NCBI GenBank assembly: GCA_030765055.1
Contig: CM060953.1
Location: forward strand, 24,369,919 to 24,433,918
DNA: 64,000 bases
Reading direction: 5' to 3'
DNA from: Mantis religiosa
Taxonomy: Eukaryota; Arthropoda; Insecta; Mantodea; Mantidae
Position 1 is the stretch's first letter. Each line of letters starts with the position of its first letter. Under the pieces are notes generated by a model. It did not search any database, was not told the origin of the DNA, and was given only the letters and a program-made list of their open reading frames with translations. Position numbers and translations under genes: made by a program. Below are positions 56,173-64,000 of the stretch, piece after piece.

Positions 56173-56353
56173 ATTGCCTGAGTCATAACTTTTAAAACTT
56201 GTAACTTCACTCACGTCCTTTTAAAAAATCAGTAACGTTTTTGAGACTGTTGCAGTCTCATCCTCAGCTGATTAGCGACTCATCGCAATTGGTTGGATTT
56301 TTTAAAAGGACGTGAGTGAAGTTACAAGTTATAAAAGGTATGACTCAATTTTA
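56173..56353. repeat. Foldback, probably Penelope-type termini
   Basis: GAGTCATAACTTTTAAAACT (left) pairs with the inverse ending ATGACTC at 56353, with arms about 50 bp. Between them, on the minus strand, CTGAGGATGAGACT and AGTCTCAAAAACGTT form a stem in a hammerhead-like arrangement similar to Penelope termini. Confidence 0.65.
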
Positions 56354-56359
56354 GTCTTT

Positions 56360-57835
56360 ATACATGAAATTAGCTTCACTATTAACAACGCTTTTATTTA
56401 TAACTATTCAATATTTACTAATTCACAATAATGCTTGTACAAAAGCTTCAATTAACTTCTGAACATAAAAGCCCAAATATATCCAAGTATTACACAGAAA
56501 ATGAGGTTAGTTACAGTGGAGTAATAAATATACAAATATAAATATTTAGTAATTATTTTCCACTTATCTTAAGAAGTTGATGACAATACCTCTATCTTCG
56601 TTATTCGAGGTTAATTTCATGAGCATTTGCCCACATCTTCAAACAACACCAGATGCTGATTCTGTGTTGTCATCAAAAGTGGAAAATAATTACTAAATAT
56701 TTTTATTTGTATAATGTCCAAGTATTTTGGCCAAAAAAACACCCAGAGTATGTATGGTGTGTCATTTCTGAGCAGTATATATTTAAAAAGAACAAATTTA
56801 CCCAGTATATTTAGTTTTTAATGTATCAAATTATATAAAAATTTCCTTTAGATTTCACTGTAATCTCATTTCTGCCAGCAGATGTTATATGCAAATTAGC
56901 AATTCAATCAAATTTCCTTTCCACATGTTTTACTGTTATTGTAGGCCTCTGTTGCATGTAGCTTTCATAGTATTTCATCAGTTATTTCCTTGCACTTTAT
57001 GAAAATAGAATGTGACAAAAAAATTCAGTATTGAATTTAGCATTTAGTAAATGTAGTGAAACCTCGGGATTGTCTCCTGCTGTTTACCATGCAGGAGACC
57101 CAAATTATATTTCTGGAACCCAAATGGAAATTTTCTCCAACTGTGAGATCTGTTCTGGGGTGCACTCAGCCTCGCTAGGTCCCTGAGGGGTCAAACAAGG
57201 AGCTAAATGATTAAGACGTAGTGCCCCCGATGCTAAGACTGCATGTACTTGCCAGAAACAAAAAACAAAGTTTAAGCAAAGCATGTTCAAGATTTTAATC
57301 ATCCAGAAAGTATTCAGACTGAAATAGGCATTGCTAAGTTCTTAAAAGGAGTTTCCTTGTTATTTTTATTATTCTGATAATAAATTTGTAAAAAAGAAGG
57401 CTCACTTTATAAATTATGTCTATGTTAAGATGCCACATATTAAACAGAACAGATGCCCAAATGGATTCATAGATAGTTATACTTTTATCCTGATAAATGC
57501 TGAAGCAGTATGGAGCTTCAATGAATTTCAAACTATTCTTTTAATATTTGGGACTTTGCCTTAGTGCTTTAGAGATGAATCATTTATACCTATGAAAATT
57601 ACTTATGATATGTACTAAACACATTTTTGGTCTTAACCAAATATTTCAAAACACAAAAGCAACTCCAAACAAGCAATGTGTCACAGAATGTTTAAAATAC
57701 AAAAAGTGCATGACATATGTTTTAAAACCTCGACACAGCTGCTCATAATTTCTCAAAAGTAATATATTTTTAGCAATTAAAGAATTAATATTTATATAAT
57801 TCATGATTCTCTTTAATCAGTACTGCTAGAAGTAT
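56360..57835. other. Intron sequence, nothing firm
   Basis: 57110-57240 resembles the decayed repeat at 45480-45600 (GCACTCAG, then AAGGAGCTA). Otherwise no feature. Confidence 0.4.
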
Positions 57836-57841
57836 ACTTAC

Positions 57842-58141
57842 CAGAGTTCTCTTGCGCAATCTAACTTTCCGCCGACGTAGAGAGCCACTGCGTGAACCAG
57901 AGCCCTCTGCTGGTAACTGTGGGGTATCCTCCACTGTGGAGGAAGATAAATTAGCACCAGATGCACTTTTTCTCCCTGGTGGTGTAGTGAGCATCTTATG
58001 TAGTGCTGATTCTGAATTTGAGAAATGTGCCAGAGGCTCACGGTTGCCCCTTTGGTGAGAAGCACTGCCTAACTGAGATATACCTGATACACTCCATGGA
58101 CGTTCTCCAGCCATCTGCCGTCGCTTTGTCCTTAGTACAAC
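57842..58141 (-). CDS. Host gene, exon a (300 nt)
   Basis: The acceptor CCTTTTTGTCAG is followed by exactly 100 codons. They start VVLRTKRRQMAGERPWSVSG, include ALHKMLTTPPGRKSASGANL and end in a basic cluster, GSLRRRKVRLRKRTL, before the donor CTG|GTAAGTAT. Phase 0 at both ends, compatible with exon b. The basic cluster could be a nuclear-localisation or membrane-proximal signal. The upstream exons lie beyond the visible part or remain unrecognised. Confidence 0.78.
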
Positions 58142-58149
58142 CTGACAAA

Positions 58150-58439
58150 AAGGACAACTTATCTTATCACTAACAAGTATTGAGCAATTCTGCTGTCTTT
58201 ACAACATGACAAAGTAAATTAAATATACCTAAAATGATGATAGTTTCAGCGAAACATTCAACTGCTCTAGTGACCTTCCCTTGAAATACACTTCTGCTAA
58301 CAAAGTACAGTAGTACATGCAAACTAAAATCTCAACCCAACGCTTTCCCTTCTTTTGTAAACTATACTTCAAGTGAATGGTTTAGCAATGGAAATTTAGC
58401 TTTCCCCATTTCTGGCAAACTTAAACAAGGGTTATGCGT
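58150..58439. other. Nothing recognised
   Basis: Intronic or upstream sequence without identifiable features. Confidence 0.4.
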
Positions 58440-58690
58440 AATTGGAGGAATTTAGTAACAGTGATGACAAAATTAGTAGAAAAACTGTCTGTAGTCCTAA
58501 AACTATTTGTAGTCTGTTTTGACACTCGTCACTCGTCGTTTTATGATTAATTTTGACGTCACTTACTAAATTCCTTCAAACACCCTTATTGTCTGTTTAT
58601 TAACACCTCAATAATATAAAAATGTAAGTAACAAAGTGTCGATAAACTGACTACAAACAGTTTTTCCGATTAAACAAGAGTTCTTTGAAA
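58440..58690. repeat. Penelope-type terminal module, partly inverted
   Basis: 58560-58690 carries the AATATAAAAATGTAAGTAAC and ACTACAAACAGTTTTTCCGA segments of the dispersed module. 58445-58540 carries an inverted, decayed copy (GGAATTTAGTAACAGTGATG). Confidence 0.55.
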
Positions 58691-58916
58691 ATTAATGTAT
58701 CAGAAGCATTTCATACATATATTCTTATACAAGTTTCAGATAGCATTTTTACCATAGTAGATAGGAAGTTTGAAGGATGCAGACACCCTTCCTTGACAGT
58801 AACATTTGCAAAAAAATCAGAATAAAATAAGTTTTGGCATCAAAAGAAAGGGCATCCCCTCTCCACACACAAACATATCTACATTTTTTAATTTTTTTTT
58901 TTTTTTTCACAAAATA

Positions 58917-59107
58917 TATATCAATGTAAATAGATATATATTTTTCTTGTTAAACGTTTTTTATTGTTTCCGTTTATTTCACTGTCTGTTTTCTATAGTT
59001 TTACACACATACAATATACATATAAACTCCCATGCCCAAGGCGGGACTTGAACCTGCGGGGAACGCTAGAGACATACACTCTAGCAACCATGGCTACGAA
59101 GGCCGGC
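58917..59107 (-). mobile_element. tRNA-derived SINE, family 2
   Basis: The minus strand starts GCCGGCCTTCGTAGCCATGG, has a decayed B-box (AGGTTCAAGTCCCGCCTTGG), and the same body and TATATATCTATTTACATTG-like tail as the copy at 2213. It lacks about 17 bp in the anticodon region. Confidence 0.75.
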
Positions 59108-59109
59108 AA

Positions 59110-59995
59110 ACATTAAAAAGAATAGTTAAAACAAAGAAACAAACATGCAGTAATAAAGAGCCTAACCTTCAGAGCACCTAGTCAATATTCCTATGAGTGC
59201 AAAGAGTACAACCACCACTACAAGATACTGGAAATTGTACAAAATGGATTCACCAAGAAGTTTGTATCGCAGAAAAAAGGATTAAAAGGAAGAAACCAAT
59301 AGAGTAAATCATCACACCAAGGAGAATAAAAGAAACAAAAACTGTTTTCAACTTCCAGCCATAGGCCTTTCAGAAATTCTGTAGAAAACTTTAAGAACAT
59401 GGTATAACCCTAGTCCCAGTCAATAAACACTTAAATACAAACTCAAAACTAACATGAAGGATAAAACTTGGTGGGAAAAGACTTCTGGTTATTTATGATA
59501 TTGGATAAGGAGCAAATGATATAGATGGTTAAATGGACACGGAGGACAAACCGGCAAGAAATACCTTGGAGCCATATTAAAAATTGCAAACAAAAAAATA
59601 CATAAATAAAAATTATAATTTAAGCTTTAATGAGCACATGAGTAATGTGAAATATATAAAGAAATGGAAACATTAGCAGTTGCAGAATACTTTCGGCCTT
59701 CATACCATCTATTGCAAGAGAACTGCAAGCTTTCAAAAGCTGTTAAAAAACCAACAAAATCTCAAATTATTCATACCAAAAAATAAACTGTTTATGAAAC
59801 TGACATCCCATTGAAAAGGACATCATCACATAGCATGTCCAGCTAAAATACACCTATGGGTCAGAGGAGAAAGCACGATACTGAATCAAGGCCAACTGAG
59901 AACAATCTTTGGAACATATTTCAATAATTTCTAGCTATCAGTTTATTTAAGTTTGAATTTATGAGTCACTATGTTTACACTCAGTCTTCACTTAC
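59110..59995. other. No gene recognised
   Basis: No coding or structural feature beyond possible decayed 5' sequence of the Penelope-like element that follows. Confidence 0.4.
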
Positions 59996-59997
59996 TT

Positions 59998-61110
59998 AAC
60001 CACATAACCTAAAAAACGAAAACTTAACCAAAGCCAAAATTGAATGTCTGGATATAATAAAGCAGTTATCCCCAATATACAATAATACTAACAACAAAAC
60101 AATAAGAAATTTAAATAAGAAGCCTGTGGTATACCTAAAAGCCGACAAAGGTAACTCTCTAGTAATTATGGAGACAGAAGACTATATTCAGAGAGTAAAC
60201 CTTATGTTAGAAAGTCCAGAATATGAAAAAATTCCAAAAAATCCATTATCCAAAAGTATCACCTCTGTTAATAAAGCTTTATCAATTACAAAAACATTAA
60301 GTACATCTGAAAAATACAACTTAAAATCGTCCAACCCCACACTACCAAGGTTGTACTGTCTGCCAAAAATCCACAAACAAGACAACAGCATGAGACCCAT
60401 CATCAATGGCATCAATTCACCTACATACCACATAGCAAAATGGTTAGTAAGAAAATTAAAATCATATGACAAATTTCAAAGTTTGGGAATAAAAAACTCC
60501 TTGGAATTGATAAACCACCTACAGAAATACAACATCCCGGAAAATCACATACTTGTTTCTTTTGACGTTAAGACACTTTTTACAAGCATTCCAGTAGAAG
60601 AAATACCTACATTCCTCAAAAAATGGCTAACCCAGACTACAACGGACCCCAGAGAAATAGATGATATTATCAATCTTACAGATTTATGCATAAGGAATAA
60701 TTACTTCATGTTTAACCAAAAATTCTACAGACAATCAAAAGGTTTAGCAATGGGGAGCCCACTTTCGCCTATTTTAGCAGACCTATACATGAGCTATTTT
60801 GAAACACACATAGTAAAGGCCTTCCCACAGATTTATAAATTTTGGCAGAGATATGTTGATGATATTTTTGCTATCATTCCGGAAAAACTTAGAGAAGATT
60901 CTCTAAAATTACTAAACCTGCAAGATAATCACATCCAATTTACTATGGAAGTAGAAAGAGACAACACCCTACCCTTTCTGGACCTCAAGATAACTAGAAA
61001 TCATCATGGTGTAGATTTTGGAATATACAGGAAGCCCACACACATAGATAATTACATAAAGAAAAATGAATACAACCCAGTTTCACATCAACTAGCTGCC
61101 TTTAGAAGTC
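59998..61110 (+). pseudogene. Penelope-like element B, reverse transcriptase, 5' part
   Basis: The frame is open from about 59998, before the GTG at 60126. It includes KKPVVYLKADKGNSLVIM, RLYCLPKIHKQDNSMRPI, motif A VSFDVKTLFTSIPVEEI (about residue 144 from 60126), motif B GLAMGSPLSPILADLYM (about 206) and YVDD (243-246), then LPFLDLKITR and FGIYRKPTH. All catalytic residues are kept and the N-terminus is more complete than in element A. The reading is cut at AAFRS by the LINE insertion and resumes at 63795. The two Penelope-like elements are clearly related but distinct in sequence. Confidence 0.9.
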
Positions 61111-63794
61111 AAATTTTGCTCTGTCTCATCAAAAACTAATGGACTATCAGATCATGATGCACAAATTCTAAGGATTGATAAGATAAATTTAAAACTCAAA
61201 CCTAAATACACATATATTAAATATAGGGAAATAAACAAAAATACTCTGAATGAATTTAGTAAGAACCTTAAACTTGAATCTTGGAAACAAACTTATGAGG
61301 TTAATGGAACCAACAACAAATATAATGCTTTAAAACTAAGTTTGAATCCTGCTTCCCATCCAAGTATAAAAAAACATTTAACTTTAAAAAAGACAATTCC
61401 TGGCTCACTTTAGGAATTAAAACCTCATGCAGGCACAAAAGAGAACTATATCAGCAAGTTAGAATCAGTAACAATTTGTATTTAAAAAAGTACTACAAAA
61501 AATATTGTAAACTTCTAAAGAAGGTAATAATAGCAGCTAAAGTATTGCATTATAATAAACTAATTCAAAACTCAGACAATAAAATAAAAACCACTTGGAA
61601 TATAATAAAAAATGTGACACGTAAACACTCATCAGAAAATTGCCCAATAACACTCAATGTTGACAATCATGAAATTGCCAAACCTCTTGTAGTTGCAGAA
61701 TTGTTTAACAGATTCTTTTTGGATGTAACAAAAAAATTAAATATTAATTATGGAAGTAAAGATGCAGCACTAGAATTTCTAAGTTCAAGTTTCACAAACA
61801 ATGTACCTACATTTAAAATCAGTTTAACTACACCTTCCGAAATAAATAAAATTATTGACTCTTTAAAAATGAAGAATTCTTCCGGTTATGATGAAATAAC
61901 TACAAAAATCCTAAAATCTTACTCCTCACAAATTAGCATTCCCCTTAGTTATTTATGTAATGAGTCTCTAAAGACTGGTATTTTCCCTGACAGAATGAAA
62001 TACTCAGTTGTTAAACCTCTTTTCAAAACAGGCTAACGCAATAATGTTTCAAATTATAGACCAATATCTCTCTTGCCAATATTTTCAAAAGTTCTTTAAA
62101 AAGTAATGTTCACCAGACTGTATAAACACCTTGAATGTAACAACATACTTGTCAGTGATCAGTTTGGATTCAGAAAAGGAATATCGACTAATAATGCAAC
62201 TTACAAGCTTACACATGAAGTGTTGACTGCCTTAAATGATAAAAGACATGTAGGTGGAATTTTTTGTGATCTAGCAAAGGCTTTTGATTGTGTTAATCAT
62301 GACATTCTTATAGCAAAACTGGAATTCTATGGGATAAAAAATGAACATTTAAGATGGTTTGTATCATATCTAAATGAAAGAAAACAGAGTGTTGAAGTAG
62401 CTGTCAGTGATATTGGTTATGAAAAACAAACTTCGAACTGGAAAATAGTAACTCATGGAGTACCCCAAGGTTCCGTGTTAGGGCCTTTATTATTTCTTAT
62501 CTATATAAATGACCTCTCACTTTATATAAAGGACATTGCAAGTACAGTTCTTTTTGCTGATGACACTAGTGTCCTGGTGACCAGTACAAATTTAAACGAG
62601 TGTACAATTAAAATGAATTATGTTTTGAACTGTATGTCATGTTGGTTTAAAGCAAACAAATTATCTGTGAATCTAGACAAAACAAAAGTGGTCAAATTTA
62701 TAACCTGTCGTACATCACATACTGAAATAGAAATCGGGATTAATGATATGTTGTTAGAAGAAATTGACAGCATAAAATTTCTGGGCCTTCAAGTAGACAG
62801 ATGTTTAGATTGGAAAGCTCACATAAATTATATCTTACCTAAACTTAGCTCTGCCTGTTATGCTATCCGAGAGCTGGTTAATGTGAGTTCTGTTGACACA
62901 CTTAAATTGGTATATTATGCATACTTTAACTCTATTATGGAATATTATTTTGGGGCAACTCAATAGAAAGTAAAAAAATATTTCTTATGCAAAAGAGGGT
63001 TATAAGAATCATTACTAACAGCCACAACAGATGCTCCTGTAAAGATCTTTTTACAAGATTGAAGATATTAACACTTCCTTGCATGTATATATTCTCGATC
63101 CTAAAATTCTTTGTATGCAATCGTGCCTTATTTGCAACAAATAATGCAATTCACAAAATAAATACTAGACAAAAGTATAATATCCATTATCCCAGTGCTA
63201 AACTTTCTTGCTTCCAGAAAGGTGTGTATTATGAAACTATCAAAATATTTGGCGCACTTCCTAATGTTCTTAAAGAAAAAGTTGATAATTTCGGTGCTTT
63301 TAAAAAAGCTGTTAGAGAGTACCTTTGCTCAAAATCTTTTTATTCTGTACAAGATTATCTGAAATGACAAATTATCCTGATAATGCTTCTGTAGCTCTAT
63401 AAGTAGTAATTAACTATTCCAATGACAAATCATTACTTATAAATATTTGATGCAAGCTGAAAGTATATTTTTAATCTATATGTATTTAATAAATAACAAG
63501 AATGGTATCCATTGCAAAAAGGTTGAGACGTACTGGCATAAGCCAAGTGAAAGCTGGTTTAAAAGGTGTTTCATTTTGTATCAAATATAATTATCCCTGC
63601 TTTGTTTTCCATATTGTTGTTCATATTGCCTGTATACTATAATATGTGTCTTATGTTAACTTTTGTACATATGTATATATATATATATATATGCTATTAA
63701 ACTTTATACCTCTGGACATGTTCAATGTTCACAGCCTTTTCTGGCTACAAGTGAACCTACTGAACGCAAATCAATCTAATCTAATCTAATCTAA
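61111..63794 (+). mobile_element. CR1-group LINE, copy B, 5'-truncated, inside Penelope-like element B
   Basis: It begins within the endonuclease C-terminus (just before SKTNGLSDHDAQIL) and ends in (ATCTA)n pentamers at about 63773-63794. It is nearly identical to copy A through the linker, RT and 3' UTR, but in plus orientation. Lesions include stops at 62034 and 62099 and a small deletion near 62945 that breaks the frame after MEYYFGATQ. The FADD motif is intact but the protein is not. Confidence 0.93.
61476..63367 (+). pseudogene. LINE copy B reverse transcriptase remnant
   Basis: Three open pieces in register with copy A cover the RT: 61476-62036 (to PLFKTG), 62106-62966 (FCDLAKAFDC, HGVPQGSVLGP, LFADD) and 62987-63367 (C-terminal region). 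Point changes gave the stops, and a short deletion gave the last frame change. No selection for coding is evident after insertion. Confidence 0.9.
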
Positions 63795-64000
63795 TTCACC
63801 GGCTATACAACGTCCCACTGAGTAAGGATGAATTTTTGAAAGAACAACAACACATAAAAGACATAGCGGTATTAAATGGATTCAACCCATCCATCATAAG
63901 GAATATGATGAAGAGGAAAGAAAAACTGAAGATAAGATCAAAAAATACCACTCTCACACCACTTAATAACACAAATTGGCAATGTAGAAAATTCACCTAC
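63795..64000 (+). pseudogene. Penelope-like element B, continuation after the LINE
   Basis: Directly after the LINE tail the sequence reads HRLYNVPLSKDEFLKEQQHI, KDIAVLNGFNPSIIRNMM and so on to the window edge. It aligns with the segment AHRLVNIPLTAEEY after the RT core of element A. The GIY-YIG part should lie beyond the window. Confidence 0.85.

Noticed and set aside
1..64000. CRISPR arrays, bacterial operons or an integrated virus
   Set aside because: No spaced direct repeats, Shine-Dalgarno-led operons or viral structural genes were seen. Every RT present carries LINE or Penelope motifs, and the two LTRs are solo.

Overview
The window is AT-rich eukaryotic nuclear DNA. Interrupted coding exons with consensus splice sites, tRNA-derived SINEs and a wide mix of arthropod-type transposons suggest a hemimetabolous, perhaps polyneopteran, insect with a large genome. 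The taxon is inferred from element types only.

Layout. 0-16 kb: mostly unannotatable, with a LINE relic, several SINEs, an internally deleted mariner MITE (7.2 kb) and a solo LTR (13.8 kb). 16.2-20.8 kb: a near full-length CR1-group LINE on the minus strand, with a PHD + SGNH-esterase ORF1 and an ORF2 split into endonuclease (EN) and reverse transcriptase (RT) frames. 22.3-23.4 kb: a hAT element with an 8-bp target duplication. 26.9-27.7 kb: a 765-bp pure purine tract. 31-41 kb: nested DNA transposons. These are an intact Tc1/mariner-superfamily element with 110-bp inverted repeats, a Tc1 relic split by a SINE, a dead mariner split by a piggyBac-like element, and an RTE-like LINE split by a Harbinger-like element. 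43-45.3 kb: a Penelope-like element (PLE) flanked by a 12-bp duplication and carrying an inverted copy of its own 3' end. 60-64 kb: a second PLE interrupted by a 5'-truncated copy of the 16-kb LINE.

Host gene. Five minus-strand exons between 58.1 and 46.6 kb (300, 555, 171, 159 and 112 nt) join in phase into about 432 codons of a serine-rich, acidic protein ending in a helical segment. Both ends lie outside what I can see. The introns are full of SINE/tRNA-like foldbacks, a solo LTR, Penelope terminal modules and a GC-rich island. Product identity is tentative (perhaps a klarsicht/nesprin-type linker).

The most rewarding material is the insertion history, in which several empty target sites can be read as in-frame host-element sequence. 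Also of note are a recurrent hammerhead-ribozyme-like core at Penelope termini, and a frame switch shared by both LINE copies that coincides with a T-TTA-AAA slippery heptamer.
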